Assembly: GCA_037893245.1 (NCBI GenBank)
Contig: JBAIAA010000413.1
Span: 1,302,001 to 1,366,000, forward strand
Direction: 5' to 3'
DNA length: 64,000 nt
Source: Crossaster papposus
Taxonomy: Eukaryota > Echinodermata > Asteroidea > Velatida > Solasteridae
Shown here: positions 9,723 through 21,872 of the stretch, piece after piece
Position numbering within the stretch: position 1 is the stretch's first letter
Layout: each line of letters starts with the position of its first letter
Translations under genes and position numbers: made by a program
Notes under the pieces: model-generated
What the model saw: only the letters and a program-made list of their open reading frames with translations
Databases searched by the model: none
Told to the model about the DNA's origin: nothing

Positions 9723-12700
9723 GTTTTCAAAAGAAATTGTGGGGGCACTTTTAATGCAAATGAGCTAGCGTAGAAATGTTCCTTACAATTAGGGTGGTGC
9801 ACCCTATAGGGTGCACCTGCCTAATTCAAGTCCAATTGAAAAGAGTGTAAAATCAACAATGTTCACGACCAAGTTTCTTGCACACCGACATCACTGGGGT
9901 TTCTCAAACAACAATCAGATTATTGTCTTGGTCTTTATCTTTCCATTTCTTTTCAATTTTTAGTAGGTTAGCCAATTACATTTTTTAATATTCACACCGA
10001 AAGAAACACACCTCCCGAAAAGTGATACTTCCCGAGCCTGCAAGCAGCCATTTTACAAATGGCATCCCTCCACGTTCTAGGGCAATTAGGACCCATTTTT
10101 CAACCGTAATTTTGTCAAGTCTACCCTCGGATTGAAGCTCAAAAACCAGGAAGTTGATCCAATGCTATATTTACACAATCCCACCATTTCTTTCACCAAA
10201 CGGCATCCGTTTTCAAAAGAAATGGTGGGGGCACTTTTAATGCAAATGAGCTAGCGTAGAAATGTTCTTTACAATTAGGGTGGTGCACCCTATAGGGTGC
10301 ACCTGCCTAATTCAAGTCCCATTGAAAAGAGTGTAAAATCAACAATGTTCACGACCAAGTTTCTTGCACACCGACATCACTGGGGTTTCTCAAACAACAA
10401 TCAGATTATTGTCTTGGTCTTTATATTTCCATTTCTTTTCAATTTTTAGTAGGTTAGCCAATTACATTTTTTAATATTCACACCGAAAGAAACACACCTC
10501 CCGAAAAGTGATACTTCCCGAGCCTGCAAGCAGCCATTTTACAAATGGCATCCCTCCACGTTCTAGGGCAATTAGGACCCATTTTTCAACCGTAATTTTG
10601 TCAAGTCTGCCCTTGGATTGAAGCTCAAAAACCAGGGAGTTGATCCTATGCTATATTTACACAATCCCACCATTTCTTTCACCAAACGGCATCCGTTTTC
10701 AAAAGAAATTGTGGGGGCACTTTTAATGCAAATGAGCTAGCGTAGAAATGTTCCTTACAATTAGGGTGGTGCACCCTATAGGGTGCACCTGCCTAATTCA
10801 AGTCCCATTGAAAACAGTGTAAAATCAACAATGTTCACGACCAAGTTTCTTGCACACCGACATCACTGGGGTTTCTCAAACAACAATCAGATTATTGTCT
10901 TGGTCTTTATCTTTCCATTTCTTTTCAATTTTTAGTAGGTTAGCCAATTACATTTTTTAATATTCACACCGAAAGAAACACACCTCCCGAAAAGTGATAC
11001 TTCCCGAGCCTGCAAGCAGCCATTTTACAAATGGCATCCCTCCACGTTCTAGGGCAATTAGGACCCATTTTTCAACCGTAATTTTGTCAAGTCTGCCCTC
11101 GGATTGAAGCTCAAAAACCAGGGAGTTGATCCAATGCTATATTTACACAATCCCACCATTTCTTTCACCAAACGGCATCCGTTTTCAAAAGAAATTGTGG
11201 GGGCACTTTTAATGCAAATGAGCTAGCGTAGAAATGTTCCTTACAATTAGGGTGGTGCACCCTATAGGGTGCACCTGCCTAATTCAAGTCCCATTGAAAA
11301 GAGTGTAAAATCAACAATGTTCACGACCAAGTTTCTTGCACACCGACATCACTGGGGTTTCTCAAACAACAATCAGATTATTGTCTTGGTCTTTATCTTT
11401 CCATTTCTTTTCAATTTTTAGTAGGTTAGCCAATTAAATTTTTTAATATTCACACCGAAAGAAACACACCTCCCGAAAAGTGATACTTCCCGAGCCTGCA
11501 AGCAGCCATTTTACAAATGGCATCCCTCCACGTTCTAGGGCAATTAGGACCCATTTTTCAACCGTAATTTTGTCAAGTCTGCCCTCGGATTGAAGCTCAA
11601 AAACCAGGGAGTTGATCCTATGCTATATTTACACAATCCCACCATTTCTTTCACCAAACGGCATCCGTTTTCAAAAGAAATTGTGGGGGCACTTTTAATG
11701 CAAATGAGCTAGCGTAGAAATGTTCCTTACAATTAGGGTGGTGCACCCTATAGGGTGCACCTGCCTAATTCAAGTCCCATTGAAAACAGTGTAAAATCAA
11801 CAATGTTCACGACCAAGTTTCTTGCACACCGACATCACTGGGGTTTCTCAAACAACAATCAGATTATTGTCTTGGTCTTTATCTTTCCATTTCTTTTCAA
11901 TTTTTAGTAGGTTAGCCAATTACATTTTTTAATATTCACACCGAAAGAAACACACCTCCCGAAAAGTGATACTTCCCGAGCCTGCAAGCAGCCATTTTAC
12001 AAATGGCATCCCTCCACGTTCTAGGGCAATTAGGACCCATTTTTCAACCGTAATTTTGTCAAGTCTGCCCTCGGATTGAAGCTCAAAAACCAGGGAGTTG
12101 ATCCAATGCTATATTTACACAATCCCACCATTTCTTTCACCAAACGGCATCCGTTTTCAAAAGAAATTGTGGGGGCACTTTTAATGCAAATGAGCTAGCG
12201 TAGAAATGTTCCTTACAATTAGGGTGGTGCACCCTATAGGGTGCACCTGCCTAATTCAAATCCCATTGAAAACAGTGTAAAATCAACAATGTTCACGACC
12301 AAGTTTCTTGCACACCGACATCACTGGGGTTTCTCAAACAACAATCAGATTATTGTCTTGGTCTTTATCTTTCCATTTCTTTTCAATTTTTAGTAGGTTA
12401 GCCAATTACATTTTTTAATATTCACACCGAAAGAAACACACCTCCCGAAAAGTGATACTTCCCGAGCCTGCAAGCAGCCATTTTACAAATGGCATCCCTC
12501 CACGTTCTAGGGCAATTAGGACCCATTTTTCAACCGTAATTTTGTCAAGTCTGCCCTCGGATTGAAGCTCAAAAACCAGGGAGTTGATCCAATGCTATAT
12601 TTACACAATCCCACCATTTCTTTCACCAAACGGCATCCGTTTTCAAAAGAAATTGTGGGGGCACTTTTAATGCAAATGAGCTAGCATAGAAATGTTCCTT

Positions 12701-14096
12701 ACAATTAGGGTGGTGCACCCTATAGGGTGCACCTGCCTAATTCAAGTCCCATTGAAAAGAGTGTAAAATCAACAATGTTCACGACCAAGTTTCTTGCACA
12801 CCGACATCACTGGGGTTTCTCAAACAACAATCAGATTATTGTCTTGGTCTTTATCTTTCCATTTCTTTTCAATTTTTAGTAGGTTAGCCAATTACATTTT
12901 TTAATATTCACACCGAAAGAAACACACCTCCCGAAAAGTGATACTTCCCGAGCCTGCAAGCAGCCATTTTACAAATGGCATCCCTCCACGTTCTAGGGCA
13001 ATTAGGACCCATTTTTCAACCGTAATTTTGTCAAGTCTGCCCTCGGATTGAAGCTCAAAAACCAGGGAGTTGATCCTATGCTATATTTACACAATCCCAC
13101 CATTTCTTTCACCAAACGGCATCCGTTTTCAAAAGAAATTGTGGGGGCACTTTTAATGCAAATGAGCTAGCGTAGAAATGTTCCTTACAATTAGGGTGGT
13201 GCACCCTATAGGGTGCACCTGCCTAATTCAAGTCCCATTGAAAACAGTGTAAAATCAACAATGTTCACGACCAAGTTTCTTGCACACCGACATCACTGGG
13301 GTTTCTCAAACAACAATCAGATTATTGTCTTGGTCTTTATCTTTCCATTTCTTTTCAATTTTTAGTAGGTTAGCCAATTACATTTTTTAATATTCACACC
13401 GAAAGAAACACACCTCCCGAAAAGTGATACTTCCCGAGCCTGCAAGCAGCCATTTTACAAATGGCATCCCTCCACGTTCTAGGGCAATTAGGACCCATTT
13501 TTCAACCGTAATTTTGTCAAGTCTGCCCTCGGATTGAAGCTCAAAAACCAGGGAGTTGATCCAATGCTATATTTACACAATCCCACCATTTCTTTCACCA
13601 AACGGCATCCGTTTTCAAAAGAAATTGTGGGGGCACTTTTAATGCAAATGAGCTAGCGTAGAAATGTTCCTTACAATTAGGGTGGTGCACCCTATAGGGT
13701 GCACCTGCCTAATTCAAGTCCAATTGAAAAGAGTGTAAAATCAACAATGTTCACGACCAAGTTTCTTGCACACCGACATCACTGGGGTTTCTCAAACAAC
13801 AATCAGATTATTGTCTTGGTCTTTATCTTTCCATTTCTTTTCAATTTTTAGTAGGTTAGCCAATTACATTTTTTAATATTCACACCGAAAGAAACACACC
13901 TCCCGAAAAGTGATACTTCCCGAGCCTGCAAGCAGCCATTTTACAAATGGCATCCCTCCACGTTCTAGGGCAATTAGGACCCATTTTTCAACCGTAATTT
14001 TGTCAAGTCTGCCCTCGGATTGAAGCTCAAAAACCAGGGAGTTGATCCAATGCTATATTTACACAATCCCACCATTTCTTTCACCAAACGGCATCC

Positions 14097-15554
14097 GTTT
14101 TCAAAAGAAATGGTGGGGGCACTTTTAATGCAAATGAGCTAGCGTAGAAATGTTCCTTACAATTAGGGTGGTGCACCCTATAGGGTGCACCTGCCTAATT
14201 CAAGTCCCATTGAAAAGAGTGTAAAATCAACAATGTTCACGACCAAGTTTCTTGCACACCGACATCACTGGGGTTTCTCAAACAACAATCAGATTATTGT
14301 CTTGGTCTTTATCTTTCCATTTCTTTTCAATTTTTAGTAGGTTAGCCAATTACATTTTTTAATATTCACACCGAAAGAAACACACCTCCCGAAAAGTGAT
14401 ACTTCCCGAGCCTGCAAGCAGCCATTTTACAAATGGCATCCCTCCACGTTCTAGGGCAATTAGGACCCATTTTTCAACCGTAATTTTGTCAAGTCTGTCC
14501 TTGGATTGAAGCTCAAAAACCAGGGAGTTGATCCTATGCTATATTTACACAATCCCACCATTTCTTTCACCAAACGGCATCCGTTTTCAAAAGAAATTGT
14601 GGGGGCACTTTTAATGCAAATGAGCTAGCGTAGAAATGTTGCTTACAATTAGGGTGGTGCACCCTATAGGGTGCACCTGCCTAATTCAAGTCCCATTGAA
14701 AACAGTGTAAAATCAACAATGTTCACGACCAAGTTTCTTGCACACCGACATCACTGGGGTTTCTCAAACAACAATCAGATTATTGTCTTGGTCTTTATCT
14801 TTCCATTTCTTTTCAATTTTTAGTAGGTTAGCCAATTACATTTTTTAATATTCACACCGAAAGAAACACACCTCCCAAAAAGTGATACTTCCCGAGCCTG
14901 CAAGCAGCCATTTTACAAATGGCATCCCTCCACGTTCTAGGGCAATTAGGACCCATTTTTCAACCGTAATTTTGTCAAGTCTGCCCTCGGATTGAAGCTC
15001 AAAAACCAGGGAGTTGATCCAATGCTAAATTTACACAATCCCACCATTTCTTTCACCAAACGGCATCCGTTTTCAAAAGAAATTGTGGGGGCACTTTTAA
15101 TGCAAATGAGCTAGCGTAGAAATGTTCCTTACAATTAGGGTGGTGCACCCTATAGGGTGCACCTGCCTAATTCAAGTCCCATTGAAAAGAGTGTAAAATC
15201 AACAATGTTCACGACCAAGTTTCTTGCACACCGACATCACTGGGGTTTCTCAAACAACAATCAGATTATTGTCTTGGTCTTTATCTTTCCATTTCTTTTC
15301 AATTTTTAGTAGGTTAGCCAATTACATTTTTTAATATTCACACCGAAAGAAACACACCTCCCGAAAAGTGATACTTCCCGAGCCTGCAAGCAGCCATTTT
15401 ACAAATGGCATCCCTCCACGTTCTAGGGCAATTAGGACCCATTTTTCAACCGTAATTTTGTCAAGTCTGCCCTCAGATTGAAGCTCAAAAACCAGGGAGT
15501 TGATCCTATGCTATATTTACACAATCCCACCATTTCTTTCACCAAACGGCATCC
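14097..15554 (+). repeat. Block M30-M32, copy 2 of the M8-M10 trimer
   Basis: It shares G16/'gtccttgg' (M30), 'gctaaattt' (M31) and 407A (M32) with 3403-4860. It has since gained private changes in M31 (gttgctt and cctcccaaaa). The offset is 10,694 bp, that is 22 units plus the two 1-bp insertions at M15 and M18. Confidence 0.8.
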
Positions 15555-18500
15555 GTTTTCAAAAGAAATTGTGGGGGCACTTTTAATGCAAATGAGCTAG
15601 CGTAGAAATGTTCCTTACAATTAGGGTGGTGCACCATATAGGGTGCACCTGCCTAATTCAAGTCCCATTGAAAACAGTGTAAAATCAACAATGTTCACGA
15701 CCAAGTTTCTTGCACACCGACATCACTGGGGTTTCTCAAACAACAATCAGATTATTGTCTTGGTCTTTATCTTTCCATTTCTTTTCAATTTTTAGTAGGT
15801 TAGCCAATTACATTTTTTAATATTCACACCGAAAGAAACACACCTCCCGAAAAGTGATACTTCCCGAGCCTGCAAGCAGCCATTTTACAAATGGCATCCC
15901 TCCACGTTCTAGGGCAATTAGGACCCATTTTTCAACCGTAATTTTGTCAAGTCTGCCCTTGGATTGAAGCTCAAAAACCAGGGAGTTGATCCTATGCTAT
16001 ATTTACACAATCCCACCATTTCTTTCACCAAACGGCATCCGTTTTCAAAAGAAATTGTGGGGGCACTTTTAATGCAAATGAGCTAGCGTAGAAATGTTCC
16101 TTACAATTAGGGTGGTGCACCCTATAGGGTGCACCTGCCTAATTCAAGTCCCATTGAAAACAGTGTAAAATCAACAATGTTCACGACCAAGTTTCTTGCA
16201 CACCGACATCACTGGGGTTTCTCAAACAACAATCAGATTATTGTCTTGGTCTTTATCTTTCCATTTCTTTTCAATTTTTAGTAGGTTAGCCAATTACATT
16301 TTTTAATATTCACACCGAAAGAAACACACCTCCCGAAAAGTGATACTTCCCGAGCCTGCAAGCAGCCATTTTACAAATGGCATCCCTCCACGTTCTAGGG
16401 CAATTAGGACCCATTTTTCAACCGTAATTTTGTCAAGTCTGCCCTCGGATTGAAGCTCAAAAACCAGGGAGTTGATCCAATGCTATATTTACACAATCCC
16501 ACCATTTCTTTCACCAAACGGCATCCGTTTTCAAAAGAAATTGTGGGGGCACTTTTAATGCAAATGAGCTAGCGTAGAAATGTTCCTTACAATTAGGGTG
16601 GTGCACCCTATAGGGTGCACCTGCCTAATTTAAGTCCCATTGAAAAGAGTGTAAAATCAACAATGTTCACGACCAAGTTTCTTGCACACCGACATCACTG
16701 GGGTTTCTCAAACAACAATCAGATTATTGTCTTGGTCTTTATCTTTCCATTTCTTTTCAATTTTTAGTAGGTTAGCCAATTACATTTTTTAATATTCACA
16801 CCGAAAGAAACACACCTCCCGAAAAGTGATACTTCCCGAGCCTGCAAGCAGCCATTTTACAAATGGCATCCCTCCACGTTCTAGGGCAATTAGGACCCAT
16901 TTTTCAACCGTAATTTTGTCAAGTCTGCCCTCGGATTGAAGCTCAAAAACCAGGGAGTTGATCCAATGCTATATTTACACAATCCCACCATTTCTTTCAC
17001 CAAACGGCATCCGTTTTCAAAAGAAATTGTGGGGGCACTTTTAATGCAAATGAGCTAGCGTAGAAATGTTCCTTACAATTAGGGTGGTGCACCCTATAGG
17101 GTGCACCTGCCTAATTCAAGTCCAATTGAAAAGAGTGTAAAATCAACAATGTTCACGACCAAGTTTCTTGCACACCGACATCACTGGGGTTTCTCAAACA
17201 ACAATCAGATTATTGTCTTGGTCTTTATCTTTCCATTTCTTTTCAATTTTTAGTAGGTTAGCCAATTACATTTTTTAATATTCACACCGAAAGAAACACA
17301 CCTCCCGAAAAGTGATACTTCCCGAGCCTGCAAGCAGCCATTTTACAAATGGCATCCCTCCACGTTCTAGGGCAATTAGGACCCATTTTTCAACCGTAAT
17401 TTTGTCAAGTCTGCCCTCGGATTGAAGCTCAAAAACCAGGGAGTTGATCCTATGCTATATTTACACAATCCCACCATTTCTTTCACCAAACGGCATCCGT
17501 TTTCAAAAGAAATTGTGGGGGCACTTTTAATGCAAATGAGCTAGCGTAGAAATGTTCCTTACAATTAGGGTGGTGCACCCTATAGGGTGCACCTGCCTAA
17601 TTCAAGTCCCATTGAAAACAGTGTAAAATCAACAATGTTCACGACCAAGTTTCTTGCACACCGACATCACTGGGGTTTCTCAAACAACAATCAGATTATT
17701 GTCTTGGTCTTTATCTTTCCATTTCTTTTCAATTTTTAGTAGGTTAGCCAATTACATTTTTTAATATTCACACCGAAAGAAACACACCTCCCGAAAAGTG
17801 ATACTTCCCGAGCCTGCAAGCAGCCATTTTACAAATGGCATCCCTCCACGTTCTAGGGCAATTAGGACCCATTTTTCAACCGTAATTTTGTCAAGTCTGC
17901 CCTCGGATTGAAGCTCAAAAACCAGGGAGTTGATCCAATGCTATATTTACACAATCCCACCATTTCTTTCACCAAACGGCATCCGTTTTCAAAAGAAATT
18001 GTGGGGGCACTTTTAATGCAAATGAGCTAGCGTAGAAATGTTCCTTACAATTAGGGTGGTGCACCCTATAGGGTGCACCTGCCTAATTCAAGTCCAATTG
18101 AAAAGAGTGTAAAATCAACAATGTTCACGACCAAGTTTCTTGCACACCGACATCACTGGGGTTTCTCAAACAACAATCAGATTATTGTCTTGGTCTTTAT
18201 CTTTCCATTTCTTTTCAATTTTTAGTAGGTTAGCCAATTACATTTTTTAATATTCACACCGAAAGAAACACACCTCCCGAAAAGTGATACTTCCCGAGCC
18301 TGCAAGCAGCCATTTTACAAATGGCATCCCTCCACGTTCTAGGGCAATTAGGACCCATTTTTCAACCGTAATTTTGTCAAGTCTGCCCTCGGATTGAAGC
18401 TCAAAAACCAGGGAGTTGATCCAATGCTATATTTACACAATCCCACCATTTCTTTCACCAAACGGCATCCGTTTTCAAAAGAAATTGTGGGGGCACTTTT

Positions 18501-18956
18501 AATGCAAATGAGCTAGCGTAGAAATGTTCCTTACAATTAGGGTGGTGCACCCTATAGGGTGCACCTGCCTAATTCAAGTCCAATTGAAAAGAGTGTAAAA
18601 TCAACAATGTTCACGACCAAGTTTCTTGCACACCGACATCACTGGGGTTTCTCAAACAACAATCAGATTATTGTCTTGGTCTTTATCTTTCCATTTCTTT
18701 TCAATTTTTAGTAGGTTAGCCAATTACATTTTTTAATATTCACACCGAAAGAAACACACCTCCCGAAAAGTGATACTTCCCGAGCCTGCAAGCAGCCATT
18801 TTACAAATGGCATCCCTCCACGTTCTAGGGCAATTAGGACCCATTTTTCAACCGTAATTTTGTCAAGTCTGCCCTCAGATTGAAGCTCAAAAACCAGGGA
18901 GTTGATCCTATGCTATATTTACACAATCCCACCATTTCTTTCACCAAACGGCATCC
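15555..18956 (+). repeat. Seven-monomer block M33-M39
   Basis: Markers are M33 with 'caccatatag' and 406T/T439, M34 alpha, M35 with 'tttaagtcc' and A439, M36 with 112A and T439, M37 alpha, M38 112A/A439, and M39 112A/T439. The following block repeats this order with one unit fewer. M32 and M39, the units just before each block, both carry 407A/T439. Confidence 0.78.
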
Positions 18957-21872
18957 GTTTTCAAAAGAAATTGTGGGGGCACTTTTAATGCAAATGAGCT
19001 AGCGTAGAAATGTTCCTTACAATTAGGGTGGTGCACCATATAGGGTGCACCTGCCTAATTCAAGTCCCATTGAAAACAGTGTAAAATCAACAATGTTCAC
19101 GACCAAGTTTCTTGCACACCGACATCACTGGGGTTTCTCAAACAACAATCAGATTATTGTCTTGGTCTTTATCTTTCCATTTCTTTTCAATTTTTAGTAG
19201 GTTAGCCAATTACATTTTTTAATATTCACACCGAAAGAAACACACCTCCCGAAAAGTGATACTTCCCGAGCCTGCAAGCAGCCATTTTACAAATGGCATC
19301 CCTCCACGTTCTAGGGCAATTAGGACCCATTTTTCAACCGTAATTTTGTCAAGTCTGCCCTTGGATTGAAGCTCAAAAACCAGGGAGTTGATCCTATGCT
19401 ATATTTACACAATCCCACCATTTCTTTCACCAAACGGCATCCGTTTTCAAAAGAAATTGTGGGGGCACTTTTAATGCAAATGAGCTAGCGTAGAAATGTT
19501 CCTTACAATTAGGGTGGTGCACCCTATAGGGTGCACCTGCCTAATTCAAGTCCCATTGAAAACAGTGTAAAATCAACAATGTTCACGACCAAGTTTCTTG
19601 CACACCGACATCACTGGGGTTTCTCAAACAACAATCAGATTATTGTCTTGGTCTTTATCTTTCCATTTCTTTTCAATTTTTAGTAGGTTAGCCAATTACA
19701 TTTTTTAATATTCACACCGAAAGAAACACACCTCCCGAAAAGTGATACTTCCCGAGCCTGCAAGCAGCCATTTTACAAATGGCATCCCTCCACGTTCTAG
19801 GGCAATTAGGACCCATTTTTCAACCGTAATTTTGTCAAGTCTGCCCTCGGATTGAAGCTCAAAAACCAGGGAGTTGATCCAATGCTATATTTACACAATC
19901 CCACCATTTCTTTCACCAAACGGCATCCGTTTTCAAAAGAAATTGTGGGGGCACTTTTAATGCAAATGAGCTAGCGTAGAAATGTTCCTTACAATTAGGG
20001 TGGTGCACCCTATAGGGTGCACCTGCCTAATTTAAGTCCCATTGAAAAGAGTGTAAAATCAACAATGTTCACGACCAAGTTTCTTGCACACCGACATCAC
20101 TGGGGTTTCTCAAACAACAATCAGATTATTGTCTTGGTCTTTATCTTTCCATTTCTTTTCAATTTTTAGTAGGTTAGCCAATTACATTTTTTAATATTCA
20201 CACCGAAAGAAACACACCTCCCGAAAAGTGATACTTCCCGAGCCTGCAAGCAGCCATTTTACAAATGGCATCCCTCCACGTTCTAGGGCAATTAGGACCC
20301 ATTTTTCAACCGTAATTTTGTCAAGTCTGCCCTCGGATTGAAGCTCAAAAACCAGGGAGTTGATCCTATGCTATATTTACACAATCCCACCATTTCTTTC
20401 ACCAAACGGCATCCGTTTTCAAAAGAAATTGTGGGGGCACTTTTAATGCAAATGAGCTAGCGTAGAAATGTTCCTTACAATTAGGGTGGTGCACCCTATA
20501 GGGTGCACCTGCCTAATTCAAGTCCCATTGAAAACAGTGTAAAATCAACAATGTTCACGACCAAGTTTCTTGCACACCGACATCACTGGGGTTTCTCAAA
20601 CAACAATCAGATTATTGTCTTGGTCTTTATCTTTCCATTTCTTTTCAATTTTTAGTAGGTTAGCCAATTACATTTTTTAATATTCACACCGAAAGAAACA
20701 CACCTCCCGAAAAGTGATACTTCCCGAGCCTGCAAGCAGCCATTTTACAAATGGCATCCCTCCACGTTCTAGGGCAATTAGGACCCATTTTTCAACCGTA
20801 ATTTTGTCAAGTCTGCCCTCGGATTGAAGCTCAAAAACCAGGGAGTTGATCCAATGCTATATTTACACAATCCCACCATTTCTTTCACCAAACGGCATCC
20901 GTTTTCAAAAGAAATTGTGGGGGCACTTTTAATGCAAATGAGCTAGCGTAGAAATGTTCCTTACAATTAGGGTGGTGCACCCTATAGGGTGCACCTGCCT
21001 AATTCAAGTCCAATTGAAAAGAGTGTAAAATCAACAATGTTCACGACCAAGTTTCTTGCACACCGACATCACTGGGGTTTCTCAAACAACAATCAGATTA
21101 TTGTCTTGGTCTTTATCTTTCCATTTCTTTTCAATTTTTAGTAGGTTAGCCAATTACATTTTTTAATATTCACACCGAAAGAAACACACCTCCCGAAAAG
21201 TGATACTTCCCGAGCCTGCAAGCAGCCATTTTACAAATGGCATCCCTCCACGTTCTAGGGCAATTAGGACCCATTTTTCAACCGTAATTTTGTCAAGTCT
21301 GCCCTCGGATTGAAGCTCAAAAACCAGGGAGTTGATCCAATGCTATATTTACACAATCCCACCATTTCTTTCACCAAACGGCATCCGTTTTCAAAAGAAA
21401 TTGTGGGGGCACTTTTAATGCAAATGAGCTAGCGTAGAAATGTTCCTTACAATTAGGGTGGTGCACCCTATAGGGTGCACCTGCCTAATTCAAGTCCAAT
21501 TGAAAAGAGTGTAAAATCAACAATGTTCACGACCAAGTTTCTTGCAAACCGACATCACTGGGGTTTCTCAAACAACAATCAGATTATTGTCTTGGTCTTT
21601 ATCTTTCCATTTCTTTTCAATTTTTAGTAGGTTAGCCAATTACATTTTTTAATATTCACACCGAAAGAAACACACCTCCCGAAAAGTGATACTTCCCGAG
21701 CCTGCAAGCAGCCATTTTACAAATGGCATCCCTCCACGTTCTAGGGCAATTAGGACCCATTTTTCAACCGTAATTTTGTCAAGTCTGCCCTTGGATTGAA
21801 GCTCAAAAACCAGGGAGTTGATCCTATGCTATATTTACACAATCCCACCATTTCTTTCACCAAACGGCATCC
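18957..21872 (+). repeat. Six-monomer copy M40-M45 of the preceding block
   Basis: M40 repeats 'caccatatag' and 406T, M41 is alpha, M42 has 'tttaagtcc' but T439, M43 is alpha, M44 is 112A/A439 and M45 is 112A/T439. Position by position this equals M33-M39 if M35 and M36 are merged into the single unit M42. M45 carries a private-looking C151A ('gcaaaccgac') that reappears in M63. Confidence 0.75.
19929..20414 (+). repeat. M42, inferred crossover product of M35-like and M36-like units
   Basis: The 5' part has the rare 'tttaagtcc' (C105T) and C112/G121 of M35. The 3' end has T439 as in M36, not A439 as in M35. With its position in the six-unit copy, the simplest reading is an unequal exchange somewhere between monomer bases 122 and 439 that removed one unit. 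An independent A439T change would look the same at this one site, but it would not explain the missing unit. Confidence 0.6.

Larger units (their letters stand above)
1..17012 (+). repeat. Zone 1: M1-M35, mixed dimer and trimer organisation
   Basis: Two monomer classes largely alternate: alpha (121-122 'ca', 406-408 'cgg', A439) and beta (G121, T439, with cgg, tgg or cag at 406-408). Dimers such as M3-M4, M9-M10, M11-M12, M15-M16 and M23-M24 are interspersed with trimers that insert a 112A, A439 monomer (M5-M6..M8, M20-M22, M28-M30). Six of the nine G16 monomers in the window lie here (starts 487, 2917, 3403, 6319, 10209, 14097). No B monomer occurs. The zone end is my choice, set by the rise of 112A monomers from M36, and the change is gradual. 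Confidence 0.75.
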
